Source of the DNA: Euglena gracilis
Taxonomy: Eukaryota > Euglenida > Euglenophyceae > Euglenales
Reading direction: 5' to 3'
Length of the DNA stretch: 64,000 nt
NCBI GenBank assembly: GCA_039621445.1
Contig: CP154955.1
Location: 1,984,899-2,048,898, forward strand
The position numbers and the translations under genes were made by a program. Of this stretch, positions 11,331 to 20,791 are shown piece by piece (the first letter of the stretch is position 1; the number at the start of each line of letters is the position of its first letter). The notes under the pieces are model-generated. The model did not search any database, had not been told where the DNA came from, and was given only the letters and a program-made list of their open reading frames with translations.

Positions 11331-11628
11331 TTCCCGAAGAAAAAGACGGAAAAAGACGTTTAAGACGGCGTCGAATTTTCGGAATGGTCTTTTATTCGTA
11401 AAAAAGACTTTGGCACCACACTGCCCTAGGGGGAGGGGGGTCACTGCCAAAAAACCAGTCACCCGGGGGGGGGATGGGACAGGTGTTAAGCAACGGTCTG
11501 ATTCAAACAGCCAAGGTGAAAGTGGTTTGTGGGGTCCCAAAAAGCAATTAGCATCAAAGGAGGGAAAGAAAGGGTACTTGTCTGTTAGTCGATCCACGGC
11601 AATTCATCAAGTTTGTTAGTCGACCTAT

Positions 11629-12700
11629 CAAGACTGGGCATTCGATTCGCTCTTGAAAATTTTCCATCGTGAAATTTATGGGCGGCCGTTGAAAATTTCA
11701 CGCATTTTTTCAAAAATTTCCCTCGTCCTTAGTATGGAAGACGTATTTCCTTCGTTGCCCCTATTGACCGTAAAGAAGGGGTGCTACCCCCGTGACCCCC
11801 CCCCCCCCCCCCGTGACCCCCCCGTGACCCCCCCCGTGACCCGAGAATTGAGCCTTCGACTTTCATGCAATGCATCAAACCTCATAACTTCTACCTTTCT
11901 TTTTTCATTCATCATCTCAGCCTGCTTTTTGATGTAGGTGGCAATTTTGGTCGCTTTTCATCAATTTTCTGGTGGAAACCATCGAAAATTTGCCTTGACA
12001 TGGTCAAAAAATGAAAACAAATGCCAAGATTTGAGGTGAAAAAAATTTCGACCCAAACAATGGCACTTTTCTGGCGTATGAATTTGACCCAAAATATGCC
12101 CCATTGGCAAAAGGGGAGATTGCTCGAGGAGGAAAGAATTTCATGGCAAAAAGGGGGGGAGGGGGAACATGAAATTTTTGTGGAAGAAAACCCCCCCAAA
12201 AGAACAGAAAAGAATTGTCCTCACCCCACCATATGGACAACCAAACCCCTTTTTGGCACCCAACGTCCAACGCACCTTCACACCCAAAAATGGCCAAAAC
12301 TCTTGTTCCCTAAAAAAAGTGCCTTCTCATGATGGGATGCAACGTCATGGATGCTGCCTCCCGACTACCCCCAAAGTGGCATACTTCCCCCGTGCCCCCC
12401 CCCCCCCCGTGACCCCCCCGTGACCCCCCCGTGACCCGCACCACCCCCGAAGATTTGCGTTCCTCTCGTGCACGCGACGAGTTTTTCTTTTACTTTTAAG
12501 ACCTTTTCGGAAGGGCTCAGGACTTGGGAACGTATTCGGAAAAAATGGAGAACCCCTGGAATGGAAATTTTCTTCACTCTCGAGCGCCAGCGTGAGCAAA
12601 CAACCCACAGTGGCAAAAAATTCTGGTCGCAAGGGCCATTTTTGGGCCACATCATGGACACTGTTTTGTACGAAACTGAAGTTGGCACCAAATGTTACGA
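11629..12700. mobile_element. Element M, copy 3 (left end), interrupted
   Basis: The left tip CAAGACTGGGCATTCGATTC at 11629 matches the M2 left end at 20792, with close homology for about 140 bp. It then resumes after an inserted C-rich element at GAAGATTTGCGTTCCTCTCG (12449), matching 20938. Homology fades beyond about 12560, so the right end is not defined. Confidence 0.6.
11778..12448. mobile_element. C-rich element with 3-bp duplication GAA (671 bp)
   Basis: GAA at 11775-11777 and 12449-12451 flanks the block. The left tip is GGGGTGCTACCCCCGTGACC. The right tip read inward is GGGGGTGGTGCGGGTCACGG. M2 provides an approximate empty site (GGAATGAAGATTTGCG at about 20933-20948), which supports insertion here. 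The tips carry tandem CGTGACCCCCC. The interior of about 560 bp has no recognised coding sequence. Confidence 0.7.
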
Positions 12701-12764
12701 AGATGTGCAACCCCCCCCCCAAAAAATGTGACACCCAAACTGCACCAAAAAATAAATAACAAAA

Positions 12765-13205
12765 TGCAGTTGAGGCACCAAAGCTGGCCCCAAGATGTGG
12801 CATCAAAACTGGCCCAAGGTGTGACACCAAAAACTGGCCCAGGCTGTGGCATCAAAGGTGGCCCAAAATGTGGCACCAAAACTGGCCCAAGATGTGGCAC
12901 AAAACTGGCCCCAAGATGGTGCACCAAACTGGCCCACCAAAACTGGCCCAAGCTGTGGCATCAAAGCTGGCCCAAGATGTGGCACCAAAACTGGCCCAAG
13001 ATGTGGCACCAAAACTGGCGAAAGATGTGGCACAAAACTGGCCCCAAGATGGTGCACCAAACTGGCCCAAGGTGTGACACCAAAACTGGCCCAAGCTGTG
13101 GCACAAAAACTGGCCCCAAGCTGTGGCACAAAACTGGCCCAAGATGTGGCACCAAAACTGGCCCAAGGTGTGGCACCAAAACTGGCCGGAGATGTGGCAC
13201 AAAAA
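12765..13205. repeat. ~24-bp minisatellite, array 3
   Basis: About 18 units close to GGCCCAAGATGTGGCACCAA separated by AACT, including larger duplicated blocks such as GCCCCAAGATGGTGCACCAA at two places. Several frames stay open on both strands and give repetitive GTKTGPRC or WHQNWPKM peptides. I treat them as repeat artefacts. Confidence 0.85.
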
Positions 13206-13904
13206 AATTATTCAAACAAATGTCCCACAAATGCTATTTGGCCCATTTCGAGCAACAAACCCAGTTAGAGCAGCACAAAGCCAACAACCTGAAAATACCC
13301 CCCCCTAAATGACCCCCCCCTCTAGATGACCCCCCTGGGGGGTCATCTAGGGGGGGGGGTCATTTTTTGCTATAAGGGAGCCTTCACCGAATGCGACACA
13401 GGGGAAATTTAGGACATCTCACTGCTGGAAGCGGACGTTGCATGCCCCACCAGCAGCAACCAAATCCACGGCCGTGGAACTGGTCGCAACCACCGCCCCT
13501 TGAGCCCGGGAGTCGGGCATTCGGACCCGGGGGACAAAAGAAAGAGTAGTCTGCTTCATAGTACTGTGGAACGGACGCCCACGGCAGAGCAATTTTTCAA
13601 GTGGGAAAAGTATCCCCCCCCTAAATGACCCCCCCCCTAGATGACCCTTTGGGGGGTCCTAAGCCGGCGTTTGAGACGCCGGGCTCAGGACAGAACCGGC
13701 GTCCCCCCCCACGGGCTTTCCGGACGCCGGTTCTGTCCTAAAGCCCGGCGTTAGGAACGCCGGTTTTGTCCAAAGCCCGGCGTCCGATTTTCATTCCTAA
13801 AAATGTCACCAAAAGTGCCCAAAAGTGGCCCTAAGGTGCTGGTATGAGTGTTTCAACCATCTAGGACAATGAATTTTGCCATCTAGGGACCACTGGGTTG
13901 GAGA

Positions 13905-14100
13905 TCCAAATTTGGTGAAAATTGGCCCAGATTTGGAAATAGAGCACCGTGCAGCGTGGAAAGATCTGATGAGCACCGCTGGTCGTCTGTTGAAAAGAGC
14001 TTTCAATCGAGGGGTAACTTGGTACCCTAACGTTGCACGCAGCCCGAGATACGCTCGCGATCGTCGGATTGGCCAGAATCTGAGTCGAAATGTGTGGTGA
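13905..14100. repeat. Diverged inverted repeat, left arm (partner 14600-14790)
   Basis: The + strand here contains GTCGTCTGTTGAAAAGAGCT followed by TTCAATCGAGGGGTAA. The reverse complement of about 14600-14790 contains GTCGTCTGATGAAAAGAGCT followed by TTCGATCGAGGGGTGA, with scattered similarity extending over about 150 bp. One arm is inside element C and one outside, so this is a dispersed repeat rather than a simple stem. Confidence 0.6.
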
Positions 14101-14272
14101 TTTTCAGTGATTTTTGGTTTAAGATGCTGAATAAACCTTACAGAAACGTTTTTTCTCTTCGAATCGACCACGTGAGGGGTCCTAGGGGGCACCAGAATTG
14201 TGAAATTAGGATTTCCCAGTGGGGACGCCGGTTCTGTCCTGAGCCCGGTGTCTCTAAAACGCCGGCTTAAAC

Positions 14273-14410
14273 AAGAGGTGGCGGACGCCGGTTCTGTCCA
14301 AAGCCCGGCTCTGTCCAAAGCCCGGCGTTCCGGACGCCGGTTCCGTCCTTCGGACGGAACCGGCGTCCGGAACGCCGGGCTTTGGACAGAACCGGCGTCC
14401 GCCACCTCTT
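14273..14410. repeat. Near-perfect 138-bp foldback palindrome
   Basis: The two arms of AAGAGGTGGCGGACGCCGG...GGACGCCGGTTCCGTCC fold around a TTCG centre near 14349-14352. The left arm has one extra 17-bp piece (CTCTGTCCAAAGCCCGG, a local duplication). More copies of GACGCCGGTTCTGTCC lie at 13720-13790 and 14222. This is a very stable potential cruciform or RNA hairpin. Confidence 0.85.
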
Positions 14411-15117
14411 TTTTGTAGTAGAAGCAACATTAATAGGGTCATTTATGGGGGGGGGGTACCCAGTCTGTCCAGCTTAGTGAAAAATCCACCGCAGAGGAGC
14501 CTCCAAGCACTCAATAACTGCTGTGGCCAAATACATGCTGTATTCCAAATGTAATGAAAGTCAATCCATGTAAACCACAGTCGTCACCATGAAGCTGTGT
14601 CAATCGTCCAGGTATAAAATCACCCCTCGATCGAAAGCTCTTTTCATCAGACGACTGGCGATCACCACCAAATTCAGCCACGCCGCCTGGACCAATCTCC
14701 GACCACTGATCTGCAATGTCACACCACTTTGCACTTCACCAAATTCCGGCGATCGCGAGGGTATTTCTGGGCGGCCAATAGACTTGAACCAGAATAATTG
14801 CAGCGAACAATTGTGAAAAATTGGATTGAAACTCTGTGTCCTTGAGGGTCTGCAATGAGTTACGGGCCACCCACTCGCCTCTTCGACATGTTCCTGTGGA
14901 GATGGTTCGTGTGGAAATGGACCTTCAGAAAGAACGGCCTCTTAGGCATTTCTCAGTAAAATTCTCCTATTTTTTCAATGAAAATATTGAAAATTATGAA
15001 AATTTTGAAATTTTGAAAGTAATTCGAGTACCCCCCCCTAATTGTCACCCCCCCCTAATTGTCGCCAGGGGGGGTCAAAACTCTCCCGCGGGTGCCATAC
15101 GGGGGGGTCACGTTAAT

Positions 15118-15453
15118 GGGGGTGTCACCGCCGGCTCCCCCCCTCCGCCCCGCGCCCCCCCCCTCCCCCGCGTCCCACTTTGGAACCAAAATTTTGTTCT
15201 CGAGACAGCCAAATTTAGGAGGCTGATTCCTAATTTCAGGCAAATTTGAGGTTGGTGATTCCTAATTTGGTGTGGGTGATTCCTGACTTGCTGTGGGTGA
15301 TTCCTAATTGGGGGTGGGTTTGTCCTAATTTGTTGTGGTAGAATCCTAATTTGGCTAAAATTTTCTCGCCGCAAATTCCTAATTTCACCGTCCCAAAAAT
15401 GGCGTCTCCCCCGCGTCCCCCCCCCGCGTCCCCCCCGCGTCCCAGACACCCCC
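15118..15453. mobile_element. C-rich element with 3-bp duplication AAT (336 bp)
   Basis: AAT at 15115-15117 and 15454-15456. The left tip is GGGGGTGTCACCGCC. The right tip read inward is GGGGGTGTCTGGGACGCGG. The core (15170-15400) has tandem ~24-bp units on GGTGATTCCTAATTTGGTGT. The same core is in 34196-34865 at high similarity. Confidence 0.8.
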
Positions 15454-15842
15454 AATGGGTCAGCGGCAGGGAGCCTCAAACCCCCCGATTTTGTCCTCAA
15501 GCAGAGTACCTACTCACAGCAGGAGATTGAAGAAGAACCTTTTCTCCTTCCTCCATTTCCTCCTCTTTCCTCTTTCCTCACCCGACGAAAAGGTGTAATT
15601 TCGCACGTCGGATATTTCCTGGCCATATTTTATTTATTTATTACTCATTTATTTTCAGGCAAATGACTAGCCCACCCCTCTATTTTCTAATTTCTCTTTG
15701 CCTTCCTTTCTGCCTTTTTCTTTCCTTTTTTCCCCTCCTCTTTTCCTATTTTCCCTCCTCTCATGGGCCCATAATTCTGTCCTGCCTCTTCACTTATCAC
15801 CTTTCCCCTTTACAAGTCCCTTTTTCATCCCATCCACCCCAG

Positions 15843-16120
15843 TCCCGGGCTGGAGACTTTCCCCAAGCAAGACCAGCAGCGTCTCTAGTCTCCTCTCAGG
15901 AGCACCCAGAACGCGTAGACCCTGGACACTACCCTCACCGTCACCGCGCAGCACTTTGTCGACGACCCCGCCACCACCTGCAGCTTCCTCCACCCCGGCG
16001 GGAACACCTGGAGTGGAGGAGTGCCAGCCGGCCCCGCGGGCCCCTGAAGCCTTGGTCGCCGAGATGCGGGCCCTCCTGAAGCAGACCACCCGCCTGGCCT
16101 GTCATTTGCTGAAGCCCGTT
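15843..16120 (+). CDS. Exon-like segment, unrecognised
   Basis: It follows a long pyrimidine tract and an acceptor (ATCCACCCCAG). The frame gives a proline/serine-rich stretch and then a charged amphipathic helix containing EALVAEMRALLKQTTRLAC. GC content jumps compared with the AT-rich sequence that follows at 16120. I do not recognise the protein, and the 3' boundary is unclear. It lies within the limits of element D and could be captured host sequence. Confidence 0.35.
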
Positions 16121-17011
16121 GATGTTCACATATATATAACCGGCGTGCATCGTTCATGCACATGGTGCTACGGCGGGTCAGAAATGAACATTCCACATCG
16201 TCGCAAGAGGGCTAAGTGGGGCTCCATGTACAATATGCACACGGAGAAGGAGACCGCCAAGGGAAATAACGTGACCCCCCTTCTATTTGCCCCCCCCCTA
16301 ATTGTCCAGAGCCCACGTGACCAATTAGGGGGGGGTACCCATTTCAAGGGAAAATGCCTTTATTCGGGTGTTTTACGGGGGTTCGCAACTATGAAGGACG
16401 GGTCCAGATGGCCAATTAGGGGGGGTTAGGGGTAACCAGGTTTTGAATAGTGCTGAGCTCTTTATAAGCGCGCCCACCCCTTCATTGACCCCGGCCCGGC
16501 GGCCCGACGGCCCGGCAGCCCGGCGGCCCGGCTGGCGGCCCGGAGTCCGGCGGTCCAGGGCCGGCGGCCCACGGCGGCCCGGCCTGCGGCCCGGCCGGCC
16601 CGTCGGTCTGCCTGCCGGCCCGGCAGCCTGCAGCCCGGCGGCCCGGCGGTCCCGTCCCTTCCGTCTCGGACGGCGGCCCATCGGCCCTGCTGCTGCCCTG
16701 CGCCATGCCGTGCGGCCCCTTGGGGCCGGCCGGCGGCCCGGCGCCCGGCGTCCTTTGGCCGGTGGCTGCCCGGAGGCGATCCGCGGCCTCCCGGCCGCGA
16801 GGCCCTCCCGCGCCCGGTCCGGGCTCTGCGGCCCCGGCGGGCGGCCGTCGCGTTCCGGTCGGTTTCCCCCGGTCGGTCCGGCATGGCGGCCCGGCAGGGG
16901 CCTTGCTGCCAAGGGCGGTCCGGCCGGCGGCCCCCGGCGGTCCCTGCCGTGCGCCCGGCGGCCCGGCGGTCCGGCCGGCGGCCCGGCTGGCAGCCCGGCG
17001 GCCCGGCGGCC

Positions 17012-17935
17012 CGAAAAACGCTCGTTTTCGGATCAAAGCAGTTTTTCTAGGTCCGGGAGGCCAAAAAACATCGTTTCGGGCAAAAAATTTTTTTTGGATT
17101 TTTTTCGACTTTTTTGACCCGGTTTTGACCCAAAGTCAATGGGTCGGCGGGCCAAAACGGGGCGCTGGCGGGTCGAAAAACGCTCGTTTTCGGCTCAAAA
17201 CAGTTTTTCTGGGTCCGGGAGGCCAAAAAAACATCGTTTCGGGCAAAAATTTTTTTTTCGATTTTTTTCGACTTTTTTGACCTTGTTTTGACCCAAAGTC
17301 AATGGGTTGGCGGCCCAAAACGGGGCGCTGGCGGGTCGAAAAACGCTCATTTTCGGCTCAAAAACAGTTTTTCTGGGTCCGGGAGGCCAAAAAACATCGT
17401 TTCGGGCCCAAAAATTTTTTTCGATTTTTTTAGACTTTTTTGACCTTGTTTTGACCCAAAGTCACTGGGTCGGCGGCCCAAAACGGGGCGCTGGCGGGTC
17501 GAAAAACACTCATTTTCGGCTCAAAAACAGTTTTTCCGGGTCCGGGAGGCCAAAAAACATCGTTTTGGGCAAAAGAAATTTTTTTTCGATTTTTTTCGAC
17601 TTTTTTGACCTTGTTTTGACCCAAAGTCAATGGGTTGGCGGCCCAAAACGGGGCGCTGGCGGGTCGAAAAACGCTCATTTTCGGCTCAAAAACAGTTTTT
17701 CCGGGTCCGGGAGGCCAAAGGACATCGTTTCGTTTTTTTCGATTTTTTTTCGACTTTTTTGACCCGGTTTTGACCCGGTTTTGACCCAAAGTCAATGGGT
17801 TGGCGGCCCAAAACGGGGCGCTGGAGGGTCGAAAAACACTCATATTCGGCTCAGAAACAGTTTTTCCGGGTCCGGGAGGCCCAAAAACATCGTTTCGGGC
17901 AAAAAAATTATTTCTATTTTTTTTCGACTTTTTTG
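17012..17935 (+). repeat. ~163-165-bp tandem monomers
   Basis: The phrase CGAAAAACGCTCATTTTCGG starts near 17012, 17174, 17337, 17500, 17665 and 17830, a spacing of 162-165 bp, with a last partial unit at 18118. Each unit carries GGGTCCGGGAGGCCAAAAAA, an A/T-rich CGATTTTTTTCGAC segment and GACCCAAAGTCAATGGG. Related units occur at 27475-28130 and 31020-31490, the latter in both orientations. The open frames through it are repeat artefacts. Confidence 0.9.
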
Positions 17936-18118
17936 ACCCATGATGCCCATCATTGGTCATGATGGCCATCCTCGGTCATGATGGGCATCATGACCCATGA
18001 TTGGCATCATGGGTCATGGTGGGCATCATGGGTCATGATGGGCATCATGGCCCATCACGGGTCATGATGCGCATCATGGCCATCACGGGTCATGATGGCC
18101 ATGATGGCCATGATGGTC
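17936..18118 (+). repeat. CATGATGGCC/GGGTCATGATG minisatellite
   Basis: Degenerate short units such as GGGCATCATGACCCATGATG, rich in the self-complementary CATGATG/CATCATG. It sits between 163-bp monomers and is absent from copy 2 of the composite. Confidence 0.8.
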
Positions 18119-18993
18119 GAAAAACGCCCATTTTCGGCTCGAAAACCCTTTTTCCGGGTCCGGGAGGCCAAGAAGCATGGGTTTGGGTAAAAAATTTTTT
18201 TTCGATATTTTTCGCCTTTTTTGGCCAAAAACGGCTAAGTCCACCAATGGAAAAAGTGTACAAAATGGCCAGAATCGGCTGAAAAACAGCCGTATCTCGG
18301 GCTACGCAAATAGTTGTGGGGAAATCAAAATACCGGTAGATGGAGTGTTCCAAGGGCTTCAATTTAGGTCTCCGGACATTTCCTTTGATTTTGCTTCATT
18401 TTGGAAAAATTTTGAAACCATTGATTTTTGGCCGAATTTTGGCTGAAAACGGCTAAGTCGGACAGTGGAAAAAGTGCACAAAACGGCCATCCGGGCCGAA
18501 AACGGCCGTATCTCGGGCCAGGCGGGGAGTTGCGGGGAAATCAAAATACCGGCAGATGGGGTGTTCCAAGGGCTTCAAATTAGGTCGCCGGACATTTCCT
18601 TTGATTTTGCTTCATTTTGGAGATATTTTGAAAATTGACATTTTTTGGCCGAAATGGCAGAGTCCAAAGGGGGGGGGGCATAAAAAGGGGGGTTGGCCAA
18701 TCCTACCCAGTTTGGACCCCTTCGCGCGTGAATAACTCGGGCCTGGCGGGGAGTTGGGGGTCAAACCCAGGTGATTCGGAAACTAGGAATCCAGTCGCTC
18801 GCGACTGGAAAAAAAAATTTCGGGAACGGGGCCGGGATCATGGTGATAATCCGCCGGTTCCCGAGGTGGCCCCGAGGGGGGGGGGAGGGGGGGGGGTCGG
18901 GGGGGGGTGTCCCCCAGTGGTAAGCTTCGCTCTTACCCATAAAGGGATAAGAGCTCAGCGACCCCCCCTAATTGTCCCCTCCCCCCTAATTGG

Positions 18994-19041
18994 CCCTAAC
19001 CCTAACCCTAACCCTAACCCTAACCCTAACCCTAACCCTAA
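18994..19041 (+). repeat. Interstitial telomere-type repeat, 8 x CCCTAA
   Basis: Forty-eight bases made of eight exact CCCTAA units, the C-strand of TTAGGG. It is preceded by C-run/CCTAATTG sequence and followed by non-telomeric G-rich sequence. Both flanks continue into other repeats, so it is internal. It may mark a healed break, a fusion, or telomere sequence captured by an element. Confidence 0.95.
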
Positions 19042-19121
19042 GCCAGAAGGGGGGTCCGGGCCGCCCGGGGGGGGGCCAAGTAGGGGGGGGGATCGTCAAA
19101 TCCAGTAGGCTGTGGGGGGTT

Positions 19122-19275
19122 GGTACGCCGTGGCGAGGGGGTCCGAATAGGGGGGGGGAAATGGCGGGAAAATGGCGTGCCGAGGGGGTCTCGGATGGGG
19201 GGTGTGTGCCATGGTTGCAACATCAAAAATTTAAAATTTTAACAGGTGGCGTGGCGAGGGGGTCCGGCTAGGGGG
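19122..19275 (+). repeat. GTGGCGAGGGGGTCCG repeat
   Basis: Three spaced copies of GTGGCGAGGGGGTCCG-like phrase, each near a G-run, related to 1265-1325. No gene is evident. Confidence 0.6.
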
Positions 19276-19339
19276 GGGGGGAGGCGAGCCCCTCAGAGGG
19301 GGGGGGAGGGGGGTACCAACCCCCCTGTGCCAAGGTTCC

Positions 19340-19510
19340 AAACCGGTGGTGGGGCGAACCGAATCCACCGACCAGTGGCGCAGCCTACTGGATTTGTATT
19401 GTTCGGGGGAGTTAGGCTATGTACAATACGGCAGAATAAGCGAGGTCAGAGAGTCCGGAGGGGAGAGGCGCTATAGCAGAGGGCGGAGGGTGGAGGTATA
19501 GATGGCGGTG
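19340..19510 (+). mobile_element. Solo copy of the 10178/11112 terminal repeat
   Basis: Contains GGTGGTGGGGCGAACCGAAT and AGTGGCGCAGCCTACTGG, as in the direct repeats bounding the 10175-11263 insertion, then diverges. It could be a solo terminal repeat or a single SINE-like unit. Its ends are not defined. Confidence 0.55.
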
Positions 19511-19854
19511 CGAAGTACAGATGAGGAAGCCTCGTGGCTTGCAGGTGTAGCACAAGAGGACAGGACGGGTGTAGGGCTGGAGAGTCTACACCCACACAAC
19601 AGGTGTGACTGTTAGGAGTGGTGGTGTGACGGGTCGCTCAGAAAGCGGCGGTCGTGTGACCAAGTTCCTTGGTTATGAGTAGTGTGCCAAGTTGTGCAGC
19701 GACCCCTATTTAGGTGACAACGACCCCAGAGAACAGAGCCAAAGAGAGGCCCTGTTGCAGCTCATCCAAGGAGACACTCCTGGCCCCCCCCCCCCCCGAG
19801 GCCGTGGCCCCGAGGCGGCGCCGGACCTCATCCCACACCCTCTGGCTCTCCCTT

Positions 19855-20185
19855 GGAGCTTTGGCAGGGGGGGGGGAGGGGGGGTCCCGAAGTCAGTTTT
19901 TTTTGCATTTTTTGGCACTTTTTGCTGTACTGTCTCAACACAGGGGGGGGGAGGGTCCTGGGGTCCCAACTGTACTGCCAACCCCCCCTCAAAAATTGGC
20001 CAAAACCGGCGCCGAAGGCGCCAGAAAATTTTTTTAGGGCCTTTTTTTGGTCTAAAAAGGCCATTTTTGGTGTCAAATTTTTCATCTGTCTCGGACGGTT
20101 CGGCACTAGGGGGGGGGGGTCCCAAAAATCCCAACTACACAGGGGGGGGGAGGGGGGGGTCCCCAAAAACCCCAACTGTACTGCC
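19855..20185. mobile_element. G-run element with central GC hairpin, at the retrotransposon's 3' side
   Basis: Repeated words CAACTGTACTGCC and GGGGTCCC at both sides and G-runs throughout, with the hairpin GGCGCC-GAA-GGCGCC at 20008-20022 next to AAAATTTTTTT. It abuts the end of coding homology of the minus-strand retrotransposon and has probably replaced or cut its 3' end. Confidence 0.45.
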
Positions 20186-20791
20186 GTCGCCCCACCGAAG
20201 GAGCCCCATACGCTCAAAATCAGTGGGGAAAAGCGGGCGCCACGTGCCTGGCATCGACCACCGTACTTGGCGGTTTTCCGGTTTGCCCGATTGCGGAGGA
20301 GGTCCCAAGAGGCGGGTAGGCTCCAGGTCGCACTCGGCGGAGAGGGGTGGTTGACGCCCACGTCAATGGCCCAGGACGCCGCCCCAGACCAGTGCGGCAA
20401 GCAGATGTCCGCGCCCCGTTTTTGGTCGGCGGCAACAGACACCTCGAGGGCGTGGGGGATCCCCCGGGCCTGCAACTGTGTCCCAAGAAAGTGCTGCACC
20501 CGGTGGTGGCGTTCCCACAGCTTGTTCTTGTGGCAGCACAGTGCGTGGTCGCCGAACGGGTCCACAACTTGGCCACATCCAAGGGGGCAGGGAGATCCTG
20601 CCAGGCTGAGTGGCACGACGGGCAATCCCAGGTGCCATTTGAGCATCAGCCGGAACGAGGCACCGTCCACGGCAAAGCCGGCCGCCTTGGATGGGCGGGC
20701 GCCGATCCAACTCGAGAAGATTGATGAACTCTGATGCCCAAAGCGGATACGGTCCCGATCATTCAGGGCCGCCAAGAAGGCCGGGCGTGCT
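20185..20791 (-). pseudogene. Retrotransposon C-terminus: zinc knuckle and restriction-like endonuclease
   Basis: The frame shows CPLGCGQVVDPFGDHALCC about 60-80 residues from its 20775 start, the CCHC-like knuckle typical of this retroelement group. About 40 residues later come RGADICLP and AIDVGVNHP, which fit the PD-(D/E)xK nuclease core, and then KYGGRCQARGARFSPL. This region would nick target DNA for reverse transcription. It follows on in phase from the block ending at 22228 once M2 is removed. Beyond about 20185 the frame runs into G-run repeat and homology is lost. Confidence 0.85.

Larger units (their letters stand above)
13298..14456. mobile_element. C-capped TA element, type C
   Basis: TA at 13296-13297 and 14457-14458. 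The left tip is CCCCCCCCTAAATGACCCC. The right tip read inward is CCCCCCCCCCATAAATGACC. A second left-type tip starts after the TA at 13611, so the true element may be the shorter one (13613-14456), or one copy may sit within another. The interior includes the foldback at 14273-14410. Confidence 0.55.
15031..16335. mobile_element. C-capped TA element, type D, with nested insert and exon-like cargo
   Basis: TA at 15029-15030 and 16336-16337. The left tip is CCCCCCCCTAATTGTCACC. The right tip read inward is CCCCCCCCTAATTGGTCACG. It contains the 336-bp element 15118-15453, a pyrimidine-rich stretch (15540-15840) and an exon-like segment (15843-16120). Alternative right-type tips exist near 16290 and 16425, so the pairing is not certain. 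Confidence 0.5.
16434..18962 (+). repeat. Composite satellite block, copy 1
   Basis: Starts AACCAGGTTTTGAATAGTGC and ends with a short hairpin (GGTAAGCTTCGCTCTTACCC) and GAGCTCAGCGAC. In order it holds: a GGCCCGGCGG-rich leader (16490-17010); about six ~163-165-bp monomers; a CATGATGGCC minisatellite (17936-18118); two ~215-bp units (18228-18640); and a tail ending in G-runs. Copy 2 at 31004-32443 shares the start, monomers, ~215-bp units, tail and end. Confidence 0.75.

Noticed and set aside
12692-13312. Long overlapping frames on both strands rich in GTKTGPRC or WHQNWPKM
   Set aside because: They are the ~24-bp minisatellite read in frame. Several frames of both strands stay open at once, which real genes do not do.
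13960-14010. CTGATGAG...GAAA resembling a hammerhead ribozyme core
   Set aside because: The segment between has no stem II of useful length and the flanks do not pair as stems I and III.
16373-17280. Long Gly/Pro/Arg-rich frames on both strands
   Set aside because: The GGCCCGGCGG repeat leader lacks A/T and so cannot form stops. The frames continue into 163-bp satellite monomers.
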